Shown in pieces: positions 16,201-25,614 of a stretch of DNA of 34,147 nucleotides. The position numbers and the translations under genes were made by a program. The DNA lies in NCBI GenBank assembly GCA_937907025.1, contig CALESJ010000055.1, forward strand, positions 1 through 34,147, given 5' to 3'. Under the pieces are notes generated by a model. The model searched no databases. It saw only the letters and a program-made list of their open reading frames with translations, and had not been told where the DNA came from. The DNA comes from an uncultured Faecalibacterium sp. Its GTDB lineage: Bacteria > Bacillota > Clostridia > Oscillospirales > Ruminococcaceae. How positions within the stretch are numbered: position 1 is the stretch's first letter; every line of letters starts with the position of its first letter.

Positions 16201-16229
16201 TTGCCAAGCGGGCACCGGGCTGGTATACT
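16201..16229 (+). promoter_or_regulatory. SigA-type promoter of ridA
   Basis: -35 TTGCCA (16201-16206), 17-bp spacer, -10 TATACT (16224-16229), 31 bp upstream of the start at 16261. Confidence 0.75.
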
Positions 16230-16260
16230 GGGACAAAAATACCGAAAGAAGGCAGACAAT

Positions 16261-16641
16261 ATGGAACGCAAAGCAGTCCACACTCCCAACGCGCCCGCCG
16301 CCATCGGCCCCTATTCCCAGGCCGTGCGTGCCGGGGATACCGTGTATGTGTCCGGCCAGATCCCCATTGACCCCGCCACCGGGGAATTTGCGGGGCAGGA
16401 CATCCGCACTCAGACCCGCCAGTGCCTGAAAAACCTGGGCGCCATCCTGAATGAGGCGGGCACCGACCTGAGCCATGTAGTCAAGACCACCGTCATGCTG
16501 CAGGATATCGGGGACTTTGCCGCCATGAATGAAGTCTACGCCGAAGCCTTCACCGAGCCGTTCCCGGCCCGGGCCGCCTTCCAAGTGGGAGCCCTGCCCA
16601 AGGGGGCCCTGGTGGAGATCGAGTGCGTGGCTGTGCTGTGA
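16261..16641 (+). CDS. ridA: RidA-family reactive enamine/imine deaminase
   Basis: A full-length 126-aa RidA/YjgF protein. It has APAAIGPYSQAV near the N-terminus, VYVSGQIPIDPATGEF, the middle helix with TRQCLKNLGAIL, and the closing signature ending in PARAAFQVGALPKGALVEIECVAV with the conserved arginine for imine substrates. RidA removes reactive enamines released by PLP enzymes. It is monocistronic, with its own promoter (16201-16229) and a terminator (16671-16713). The upstream ATG at 16165 lies in the promoter region and is not used. Confidence 0.95.
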   Translation: MERKAVHTPNAPAAIGPYSQAVRAGDTVYVSGQIPIDPATGEFAGQDIRTQTRQCLKNLGAILNEAGTDLSHVVKTTVMLQDIGDFAAMNEVYAEAFTEPFPARAAFQVGALPKGALVEIECVAVL

Positions 16642-16670
16642 TCGTTCCGGGCTGACGAAATCCAAGAAAA

Positions 16671-16713
16671 AAACCACCCGCCGGAGCTTTCGGGCTCCCG
16701 GCGGGTGGTTTTG
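16671..16713. terminator. Bidirectional terminator between ridA and the histidine kinase gene
   Basis: Stem with AACCACCCGCCGG (from 16672) and CCGGCGGGTGGTT, extended inward by AGC/GCT, with A-run before and T-run after, so it works for both converging genes. Confidence 0.85.
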
Positions 16714-16733
16714 TTATTTGGGGAAAAGGCGGG

Positions 16734-18117
<1,384 letters not shown>

Positions 18118-18128
<11 letters not shown>

Positions 18129-18816
18129 CGCTGTTCTCCGTTCCCTGGGCGCTGAGCTTGTAGCCTACCTTGCGCACCGTGCGGATGGATTCGCCTGCAT
18201 CGCCCAGTTTCTGGCGCAGGGTCCGCACATGCATGTCGATGGTGCGGGATTCCAGCAGGTCGTCGGTGTCCCACACGGCCTTCATGATGCGCTCCCGGGC
18301 CAGCACTTCCTCCGGATGCTCCAGGAAAAAGTGCAGCAGGGCGTATTCCTTGAAGGTCAGCTCCACCGGTTCACCCTCCACCGTGACGGTGCGGGTCAGG
18401 TCATCCAGGGCGATGGTGCCGAACCGCAGGGCCGAAGGTGCACTGGCGGTGCTCTGCGCCCGGCGCAGCACCGCCTTCACCCGGCTGATGAACTCCATGA
18501 TGCCGAAGGGTTTGCACAGATAGTCGTCGGCGCCCTTGTCCAGGCCCTTGACCACGTCGATCTCGCTGGTCTTGGCTGTGACCATGATCACCGGCACGTT
18601 GCGGGTCGCGGCATTTTCCCGCAGCTTGCCCAGAATCTGATACCCGTCCTCATCGGGCAGCATCACATCCAGAATCACCAGGTCAGGTACCGCTTCATAC
18701 ACGGCCGTCCAGAAGCTGGCGCCGTCGGGAAATCCTTTGGCAGTGTAGGAATTGGTCTGCAGGGCATACTGTTCCAGTTCCCGGATGCTTGCGTCATCCT
18801 CGACAATGTAGATCAT
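18118..18816 (-). CDS. phoB: PhoB/PhoP-like OmpR-family response regulator
   Basis: The 232-aa regulator has a receiver domain with acidic pocket EDD (6-8), phospho-acceptor D50 (LVILDVMLP) and the switch residues VTAKT and KPFG, then a winged-helix DNA-binding domain (about 130-225) with LTFKEYALLHFFLEHP and RTIDMHVRTLRQKLG. OmpR-family regulators bind direct repeats about 11 bp apart, and 11-bp repeats of the PhoP type occur at both flanking promoters (20811-20849 and 20944-20971), making them its likely targets. ATG 18816 has AAGGAG about 10 nt upstream. It follows the Na/Pi cotransporter gene after a hairpin. Confidence 0.9.
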
Positions 18817-18839
18817 GCGTTTAACACTCCTTATATAAG

Positions 18840-18863
18840 AAGCCCGCCGTGTCCGGCGGGCTT
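18840..18863 (-). terminator. Hairpin between the Na/Pi cotransporter and the phoB-like gene
   Basis: Perfect 10-bp stem AAGCCCGCCG (18840-18849) with CGGCGGGCTT (18854-18863), loop of 4. The T-run on the minus strand is interrupted, so partial read-through into phoB is likely. Confidence 0.65.
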
Positions 18864-18867
18864 CGGG

Positions 18868-20637
18868 TTATCCGTTGGAAGAGGCTTCGGACGGGAATGC
18901 GTAACGGTCACGATATTTCTCGTACCGCTGCTCGAACTTCATGCTCGAACCGTTCTTGATGTTGCTCAGGTACTCATGGGTATCAAACTTATCCTCGGCC
19001 ACTTCGATCATGGCCACGGCGATGTTGGAACAATGGTCGGCAATGCGCTCGTAGGTGGTCAGCAGGTCATCCAGCACGAAACCGTACTCGATGGTGCAGG
19101 TGCCGGCCTGCAGACGGGCAATGTGCCGGGTCTTGACTTCCCGCACCAGACCGTCCACCACCTGCTCCAGGGGCTCGATCTTGCCGGCGGCGTAGCAGTC
19201 CCGCTTCTGGAACGCATCCACCGTGCGGTTCACGATGTCCTGCACCGCCGATTCCAGCACGGCCAGGTCGGCCAGGGCTTCATCGCTGAAGCGGATGTTC
19301 TTGTCCCGGATCTCCTCCGCGGCCTCCAGCAGGTTGATGGAGTGGTCGGAGATGCGTTCAAAGTCACCGATGGTGTGCAGCAGGGTGTTGATGGTGCGGT
19401 TGTCTTCCTTGCTCAGGGGACGGCCGGAAAGCTGTACCAGGTAGGTGCCCAGCACGTCCTCGTAGTGGTCGACGGCGTCCTCCTTGCGGCGGACCTCATC
19501 GGCCATGGAATCATCCCACTTGCGGGTGGTGGACATGGCCTGCAGCAGGGAAGTGCGGCAGATCTCGGCCATATCGCCGCCCACCAGCATGGCGCGGTTC
19601 ACAGCCACAGCCGGGGTGGAGAGCAGGCGCTCGTCCAGCAGGGAATTCTGCTGGGGCTCCTTGCTGTCCGGCACGGTCAGGATGGCCAGACGGACCAGCA
19701 GCTTGTTGAAGGGCAGCAGGATGGCGGTGGTCACCACATTGAACACGGTGTGGATGATGGCAATGTTGAAGGTGGTGGCCTGATCATAATAGAAGGCGAA
19801 ATGGAACACGGCGTTCAGGGAATAGAACCCGATCAGGAAGACCGCCGTGCCGATGATGTTGAAGTACAGGTGGATCATGGCGGTGCGGCGGGCGTTCTTG
19901 TTGGCGCCGGCGGAAGAGATCAGCGCCGTGACGCAGGTGCCGATGTTCTGGCCCATGATGATGGGCATGGCGGCCGCCACCGACACCGCACCGGTGGAGG
20001 CGGACAGTGCCTGCAGGATACCCACCGAGGCGGAGGAGGACTGGATGATGGCGGTGAGCAGCGCGCCCACCAGCACACCCAGCACCGGGTTGGTGAAGGC
20101 CAGGAACAGCTGGCCGAACCAGGGGGCATCTGCCAGCGGGGCGGTGGCATCGGCCATCAGGTTCATGCCGGCCATCAGGATGGCAAAGCCCAGGAAGATC
20201 TGGCCGATGCCCTTCTTGCGGTCCTTGCAGAACATGAACATGACGATGCCCGCAAAGCCCAGCAGGGGGCTCCAGGCGTCGGGGCTGAGCATCTGGATAA
20301 AGAAGCTCTCACCCTTCAGGCCGGTCAGGCTCAGCAGCCAGGAGGTCACGGTGGTACCGATGTTGGCGCCCATGATGACGCCCACCGCCTGGTACAGGTC
20401 CATCAGACCGGAGTTGACGAAGCCGACTACCATGACGGTGGTGGCGGAGGACGACTGGATGACGGCGGTCACCGCCAGGCCCAGCAGAAGTCCGCGCAGG
20501 GGCGAGGAGGTCATCTTGCTCAGAATGACCTGCAGCTTGCCGCCGGCTGTCTGTTCCAGGTTTTTGCCCATGACGTCCATGCCGTACAGGAACATGGCAA
20601 GGCCGCCAAGGAGGACGAAGATGTTGAAAATACTCAT
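18868..20637 (-). CDS. Na+/phosphate cotransporter (NptA-like, with PhoU-type domain)
   Basis: The 589-aa protein is a Na/Pi cotransporter family II relative: two inverted-repeat membrane halves, each with a QSSS motif (AVIQSSSATT and AIIQSSSASVG), a GANIGTTVT segment in the first and GQNIGTCVTAL in the second. The C-terminal ~250 residues form a PhoU-like helical domain (from about DDSMADEVRRKEDAVDHYEDVL). It would move phosphate with sodium, and the PhoU-like tail may gate it. ATG 20637 (MSIFNIFVLLGG) has the RBS GGAAGTGG upstream; the earlier ATG at 20682 gives an unlike N-terminus. A long structured leader (about 140 nt) and Pho boxes lie upstream. Confidence 0.9.
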   Translation of the reverse strand: MSIFNIFVLLGGLAMFLYGMDVMGKNLEQTAGGKLQVILSKMTSSPLRGLLLGLAVTAVIQSSSATTVMVVGFVNSGLMDLYQAVGVIMGANIGTTVTSWLLSLTGLKGESFFIQMLSPDAWSPLLGFAGIVMFMFCKDRKKGIGQIFLGFAILMAGMNLMADATAPLADAPWFGQLFLAFTNPVLGVLVGALLTAIIQSSSASVGILQALSASTGAVSVAAAMPIIMGQNIGTCVTALISSAGANKNARRTAMIHLYFNIIGTAVFLIGFYSLNAVFHFAFYYDQATTFNIAIIHTVFNVVTTAILLPFNKLLVRLAILTVPDSKEPQQNSLLDERLLSTPAVAVNRAMLVGGDMAEICRTSLLQAMSTTRKWDDSMADEVRRKEDAVDHYEDVLGTYLVQLSGRPLSKEDNRTINTLLHTIGDFERISDHSINLLEAAEEIRDKNIRFSDEALADLAVLESAVQDIVNRTVDAFQKRDCYAAGKIEPLEQVVDGLVREVKTRHIARLQAGTCTIEYGFVLDDLLTTYERIADHCSNIAVAMIEVAEDKFDTHEYLSNIKNGSSMKFEQRYEKYRDRYAFPSEASSNG

Positions 20638-20677
20638 ACAGGGTCCACTTCCATTCTCTTGTGGGGGCAAAAACCCG

Positions 20678-20716
20678 GACACTTCCCCTTATAAGGTAAA
20701 AGGGACCCGCAGTGTC
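20678..20716 (-). promoter_or_regulatory. Attenuator-like hairpin in the Na/Pi cotransporter leader
   Basis: GACACT (20678-20683) pairs with AGTGTC (20711-20716) and, inside, CCCTT (20686-20690) with AAGGG (20700-20704). On the minus strand a run of five T follows (20669-20673), so it has the shape of a terminator between promoter and start codon. Two more hairpins (20737-20751, 20753-20769) precede it. Confidence 0.4.
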
Positions 20717-20782
20717 TGCCCATTCCTATTTTTCCCGGGGGCCGCGCCCCCAATGCCGCACACCGGCATCATACCGTTTCTT

Positions 20783-20849
20783 ATTATAACGGTGCTGCGC
20801 ACAGAAGCGGTAGCAAAAGGCGGTAAAGTGTTTGTAAAATTTGTGTAAA
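20783..20849 (-). promoter_or_regulatory. Pho-box promoter of the Na/Pi cotransporter operon
   Basis: Minus strand: hexamers TTTACA (20844-20849), TTTACA (20833-20838), TTTACC (20822-20827) and TTGCTA (20811-20816) repeat at exactly 11 bp, then -10 TATAAT (20783-20788) 22 bp beyond the last. There is no good -35. Bacillus PhoP sites are TTAACA-like hexamers with the same period and position. Confidence 0.75.
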
Positions 20850-20943
20850 GTGGCCGCACCAAGGCTGTTTTTGGGCATTTTGGTCAGAAAAATTATCTGG
20901 AATTTTACGAATTTTACAATTCCTTTTCAAAACGGGCCGGATT

Positions 20944-21010
20944 TTGACCAAAGATTTACGATAATTGTACCGCATCATGGTCGATACTGCCCCCTTGGGT
21001 TTGCTACAAT
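20944..21010 (+). promoter_or_regulatory. Pho-box promoter of the pst operon
   Basis: Plus strand: TTGACC (20944-20949), TTTACG (20955-20960), TGTACC (20966-20971), exact 11-bp period, then -10 TACAAT (21005-21010). The last box is 33 bp from the -10, i.e. in the same helical phase as the boxes of the divergent promoter. Two more TTTACA-like hexamers at 20913 and 20924 are 11 bp apart but out of phase. No -35 hexamer. Confidence 0.6.
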
Positions 21011-21117
21011 ACCCTTGCGCCCGGAAGGACGGGCACGCCGCGGCGGGTCGGTTGGTAAGACACCGCAGCGGAACTTTGCTACATGAAAATTGAGCAAAAA
21101 GGGAGAAGAAAGACAGT

Positions 21118-22068
21118 ATGAAACGTAAGATTGCTTTGGTTTGCGCCGCCGCCATGGCCCTGAGCCTGGCCGCCTGCGGCAACACCACTTCTGAGAGCAC
21201 CACTTCCGAGAGCACTGCTTCCGAGAGCAGCAGCGCCACCTCCGAAGCCGCCGGCACCGAAGCTGCCGCCTCTGATTTCGACAACACCCAGTCCATCACC
21301 GTCGTCACCCGTGAGGAAGGCTCCGGCACCCGCAGCGCCTTCATCGAACTGACCGGCGTGGAAGAAAAGAACGACGCCGGCGAAAAGGTGGACAACACCT
21401 CCGCCGGTGCTGCTACCCAGAACTCTACCAACGGCGTTATGACCACCGTTGCCAACGATGAAACCGCCATCGGCTACATCAGCCTGGGCAGCCTGAACGA
21501 CACCGTCAAGGCTGTGAACGTGGGCGGCGTGGCCGCTTCTGCCGACACCGTCAAGGACGGCACCTACACCCTGGCCCGTCCGTTCAACATCGTCACCAAC
21601 GGTGACCCGACGGCCCCCCTGGCTGTTGACTTCATCAACTTCTGCATGAGCGCCGACGGCCAGGCCATCGCCACCGAGGAAGGCTACATCGGCGCTGACG
21701 GCGCTGCCGCTTTCGAGGGCACCCTGCCTTCCGGCTCCATCACCGTGGGCGGTTCTTCTTCCGTCAGCCCCCTGATGGAAAAGCTCATCGAGGCTTATAA
21801 GGCTCTGAACGCCAACGCCAACATCGAGCTGCTGACCACCGACTCCACCGTCGGTGTTTCCGGCGCCCTGGACGGCACCTACACCGTCGGCATGGCTTCC
21901 CGTGAGCTGCAGGATTCCGAAGTGGAAGCCGGCGCCAAGTCCACCGTGCTGGCCATGGACGGCATCGCTGTCATCGTCAACCCTGCCAACCCCATCTCTG
22001 ACCTGACCACCGATCAGATCAAGAGCATCTACGTTGGCGACACCACCACCTGGGACGCCATCCAGTAA
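21118..22068 (+). CDS. pstS: Phosphate-binding lipoprotein PstS, circularly permuted
   Basis: The 316-aa protein starts with a lipoprotein signal peptide (LSLAAC, Cys20) and a Ser/Thr/Glu linker to about 52. In ordinary PstS the segment GSITVGGSSSVSPLMEKL comes first and TREEGSGTRSAF later. Here ITVVTREEGSGTRSAF comes first (about 60-75), followed by the usual C-terminal part (FINFCMSADGQ), and the N-terminal half (GSITVGGSSSV, GMASRELQDSE, DGIAVIVNPANP, DQIKSIYVG, ending WDAIQ) comes last. All phosphate-contact motifs remain, so binding should be intact. It is the first gene of pstSCAB-phoU and is followed by a hairpin that may lower expression of the distal genes. Confidence 0.9.
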   Translation: MKRKIALVCAAAMALSLAACGNTTSESTTSESTASESSSATSEAAGTEAAASDFDNTQSITVVTREEGSGTRSAFIELTGVEEKNDAGEKVDNTSAGAATQNSTNGVMTTVANDETAIGYISLGSLNDTVKAVNVGGVAASADTVKDGTYTLARPFNIVTNGDPTAPLAVDFINFCMSADGQAIATEEGYIGADGAAAFEGTLPSGSITVGGSSSVSPLMEKLIEAYKALNANANIELLTTDSTVGVSGALDGTYTVGMASRELQDSEVEAGAKSTVLAMDGIAVIVNPANPISDLTTDQIKSIYVGDTTTWDAIQ

Positions 22069-22085
22069 TTTCATAACAGCAAAGC

Positions 22086-22124
22086 GAATGGCCGTTGCCG
22101 CCCATCAGCAGCGGCCATTCTTTT
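22086..22124 (+). terminator. Terminator/attenuator hairpin between pstS and pstC
   Basis: 13-bp stem with one G-U pair (22086-22098, GAATGGCCGTTGC, with 22108-22120), loop of 9, then TTTT (22121-22124). It would let PstS be made in excess over the membrane parts. Confidence 0.75.
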
Positions 22125-22190
22125 GGTAGATTCCCCCACGGGTCCGCATTGGGACGGGCCCGCCCTGCAAAAGGATTGGAGTATAGGAAA

Positions 22191-23093
22191 ATGAATACGA
22201 GAGCATCCAACACAAAAGAAGTTGTGATGAAATGGGTGTTCACCGCCTGCGCCTGCATCTCGATTTTGGCGGTGGCCCTCATCTGCATCTTTCTGTTCGC
22301 CAACGGTCTGCCCACCCTCTTTGAGATCGGACCTCTGAACTTCCTGCTGGGCACGACCTGGAAACCCGGCAACGATATCTACGGCATCCTGCCCATGATC
22401 CTGGGCAGCATCTACGTCACGGCCGGCGCCATCATCGTGGGCGTGCCCATCGGGCTGCTGACCGCCATCTACATGAGCCGTTTCGCTTCCCCCCGCATCA
22501 ACAAGGTGCTGCTGCCCGCCGTGCAGCTGCTGGCCGGCATCCCGTCGGTCGTGTACGGCTTCTTCGGCATGGTGGTCCTGGTCCCGGGCATTCAGGCGAT
22601 CCTGAAAACCGATTTCGTCCGCAAGACCCTGGGCATCTCCAACGGCAAAGGCATGAGCCTGTTCACGGCCAGCCTGCTGCTGGGCATCATGATCCTGCCC
22701 ACCATCATCACGGTGAGCAAGACCAGCCTGGACGCCGTGCCCCAGAGCTACTACGAAGGCAGCCTGGCACTGGGCGCCACCCATGAACGCAGCGTGTTCT
22801 TCACCGTGCTGCCCGCCGCCAAGAGCGGCGTGCTGTCCGCCATCATCCTGGGTATCGGCCGCGCCATCGGCGAAACCATGGCCGTGGTCATGGTGGCCGG
22901 CAACCAGACCTGGATGCCTCAGGGGCTGTTCCAGGGCCTGCGCACGATGACCAGTAACATCGTCATTGAAATGGGGTACGCCACCGACCTGCATCGGGAA
23001 GCCCTGATCGCCACCGGCGTTGTGTTGTTCGTATTCATTCTGCTCATCAACGTGAGCTTCAGCATTCTGAAGGAGAGGGAGAAAAATGCCTGA
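22191..23093 (+). CDS. pstC: Phosphate ABC transporter permease PstC
   Basis: The 300-aa permease has about six transmembrane helices. It shows the PstC segments FLLGTTWKPGNDIYGILPMILGS, AGIPSVVYGFFGM and the coupling loop with ALGATHERSVFFTVLPAAKSG, followed by AIGETMAVVMVAGN. ATG 22191 (MNTRAS) follows GGAG at about 9 nt; the open frame begins earlier but crosses the hairpin. It pairs with PstA to form the phosphate channel and overlaps the pstA start by 8 bp. Confidence 0.95.
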   Translation: MNTRASNTKEVVMKWVFTACACISILAVALICIFLFANGLPTLFEIGPLNFLLGTTWKPGNDIYGILPMILGSIYVTAGAIIVGVPIGLLTAIYMSRFASPRINKVLLPAVQLLAGIPSVVYGFFGMVVLVPGIQAILKTDFVRKTLGISNGKGMSLFTASLLLGIMILPTIITVSKTSLDAVPQSYYEGSLALGATHERSVFFTVLPAAKSGVLSAIILGIGRAIGETMAVVMVAGNQTWMPQGLFQGLRTMTSNIVIEMGYATDLHREALIATGVVLFVFILLINVSFSILKEREKNA

Positions 23094-24003
23094 GTCTACC
23101 ATTACGACCGGCGCCAATCCCGGCGAGTACAGCGCCTCCCGCGCCCAGATGGTTCCCCCCGCCAAGCGGGAGAATCGCACCGCCGCCCGCGTTTCGGCCT
23201 TCATCATGCGCTGGCTGGTCCGGCTGGCCGCACTGGTCACCGTGGCCGTGCTGATCTTCCTCATTGGCTACATTCTGGTCATGGGCATTCCCAACCTGAA
23301 GCCCAGCCTGTTTGAATGGACCTATAACTCCGAAAACGTTTCCCTGATGCCTGCGCTCATCAACACCATCCTGATGACCGCTTTCTCCCTTGTCATCGCC
23401 ACTCCTTTGGGCATCTTCGCCGCCGTCTGGCTGGTGGAGTACGCCAAGCGGGGCAGCAAACTGGTCAAGCTCGTCCGCCTGACCACCGAAACCCTGCAGG
23501 GCATTCCCTCCATCGTCTACGGCCTGTTCGGCATGCTGTTCTTTGTCACCCAGCTCAAATGGGGCTATTCCCTCATCGCCGGCGCTTTCACCCTGTCCAT
23601 CATGGTGCTGCCGGTCATCATGCGTACCACCGAGGAAGCCCTGCTGGCTGTGCCTGATTCCTACCGGGAAGGCAGCTTCGGCCTGGGTGCCGGCAAGTTG
23701 CGCACCGTCTTCAGCATCGTGCTGCCCTCCGCCATGCCCGGCATCCTGTCCGGCGTCATCCTGGCTGTGGGCCGTATCGTGGGCGAAACCGCTGCCCTGA
23801 TCTACACCGCCAGCACCGTGGCCGCTGTGCCCACCAGTGTGTTCAGCTCCACCCGTACCCTGGCCGTGCATATGTATATGCTTTCCAACGAGGGCCTGCA
23901 TGTGGGCGAAACCTACGGCACCGCCGTGGTGCTGCTGGTTCTGGTCCTGGTCATCAACAGCCTGTCCGGCTTTGTGGCGGGTAAACTTGCGAAAGGAAAA
24001 TGA
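23086..24003 (+). CDS. pstA: Phosphate ABC transporter permease PstA
   Basis: The 305-aa permease has a hydrophilic N-terminal stretch of about 40 residues and then about six helices. It carries ETLQGIPSIVYGLFGM, the coupling loop EGSFGLGAGKLRTVFSIVLPSAMPG and GRIVGETAALIYTA, all typical of PstA. It starts inside the pstC stop (ATGCCTGA overlap) with GGAGAGGG upstream, and is followed directly by pstB. Confidence 0.95.
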   Translation: MPESTITTGANPGEYSASRAQMVPPAKRENRTAARVSAFIMRWLVRLAALVTVAVLIFLIGYILVMGIPNLKPSLFEWTYNSENVSLMPALINTILMTAFSLVIATPLGIFAAVWLVEYAKRGSKLVKLVRLTTETLQGIPSIVYGLFGMLFFVTQLKWGYSLIAGAFTLSIMVLPVIMRTTEEALLAVPDSYREGSFGLGAGKLRTVFSIVLPSAMPGILSGVILAVGRIVGETAALIYTASTVAAVPTSVFSSTRTLAVHMYMLSNEGLHVGETYGTAVVLLVLVLVINSLSGFVAGKLAKGK

Positions 24004-24009
24004 GTGACG

Positions 24010-24762
<753 letters not shown>

Positions 24763-24780
24763 TAAAGGGGGAGATCATTC

Positions 24781-25455
24781 ATGCCTACCAGCAGCCGCAA
24801 GATTTACGACGAAGAGCTGTTGCAGCTTGATACCATGCTGGCCCGGATGGGCCATGCGGCAGGCGGCGCCATCGAAAGCGCCCTCACCGCACTCAAGACC
24901 GGCGATATTGAACTGGCCCGCAGCGTCATTGCCCGGGACAGCGAGATCGACGCCGCGGAACATGAAGTGGAACACCGCTGCCTGACCCTGTTCCTGCGTC
25001 AGCAGCCGGTGGCCAGCGACCTGCGCAAGGTGTCCACGGCCCTGAAGATGGTTACCGACATTGAGCGCATCGCCGACCAGGCTTCGGATATTGCCGAGAT
25101 CATCCTGCATCTGCATGTGGATACCGCCACCGCCGTGGGTGTGATGGAGGACATCTACCGCATGGGTGACCTGGTGCTCAAGATGGTCAAGCAGGCCATC
25201 GGCGCCTATGTACAGGTGGACCTGGCCAGCGCCGCCGAGGTCATTGCCCGGGACGATGTGGCCGATGCTTCCTTCAACCGCATCAGCGGGGAGATCGCCC
25301 ATTATATCGCGGAACATCCCAACGAGGCGGAAACCGCCCTGGATCTGTTCATGATCACCAAGTACCTGGAACGCCTGGGCGACCACGCCGTGAACGTGGC
25401 CGAGTGGGTGGAGTTCCTCAAGACCGGCGTACATAAATCGCGTAAAATCGTGTAA
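24781..25455 (+). CDS. phoU: Phosphate-transport regulator PhoU
   Basis: The 224-aa all-helical protein has two PhoU repeats, each with the metal-site pattern: the first near EIDAAEHEVEHRC with TALKMVTDIERIADQASDIAEI, the second with DDVADASFNRISGEI and FMITKYLERLGDHAVNVAEWVEFL. PhoU links transporter activity to the PhoR kinase, here encoded divergently at 16734-18816. RBS AAAGGGGGAG precedes ATG 24781. It is the last gene of the pst operon and ends at a terminator (25495-25537). Confidence 0.95.
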   Translation: MPTSSRKIYDEELLQLDTMLARMGHAAGGAIESALTALKTGDIELARSVIARDSEIDAAEHEVEHRCLTLFLRQQPVASDLRKVSTALKMVTDIERIADQASDIAEIILHLHVDTATAVGVMEDIYRMGDLVLKMVKQAIGAYVQVDLASAAEVIARDDVADASFNRISGEIAHYIAEHPNEAETALDLFMITKYLERLGDHAVNVAEWVEFLKTGVHKSRKIV

Positions 25456-25494
25456 TACGCCCTTTCTATACCATTCTCTTATTTTTCCTATACC

Positions 25495-25537
25495 AACCGG
25501 AACGGGACTTTGCTCAGGCAGGGTCCCGTTTCGGTTT
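25495..25537 (+). terminator. Terminator of the pst operon
   Basis: Stem AACCGGAACGGGAC (25495-25508) with GTCCCGTTTCGGTT downstream (one G-U pair), then five T. Confidence 0.85.
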
Positions 25538-25552
25538 TTGCACATAAAAAAC

Positions 25553-25581
25553 TTGTGATTTTTGGTGAAATTGAGTATACT
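25553..25581 (+). promoter_or_regulatory. SigA-type promoter of the HD-GYP operon
   Basis: -35 TTGTGA (25553-25558), 17-bp spacer, -10 TATACT (25576-25581), 33 bp before the start at 25615. Confidence 0.75.
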
Positions 25582-25614
25582 GGAACCAGATAAACACAGA
25601 AAGGGGGCGACAGG

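Larger units (their letters stand above)
20638..21117. promoter_or_regulatory. Divergent phosphate-regulon intergenic region
   Basis: This 480-bp gap holds the leader of the Na/Pi cotransporter gene (minus; hairpins at 20678-20716, 20737-20751 and 20753-20769), its -10 (20783-20788), the two Pho-box arrays, the -10 of pstS (21005-21010), and the pstS leader with its RBS near 21102. No gene is seen in it. Confidence 0.8.

Noticed and set aside
13707..16304. An 865-codon open frame on the minus strand opposite the molybdopterin subunit
   Set aside because: Same reason: antisense shadow of a gene with intact catalytic motifs, no recognisable domain and no RBS.
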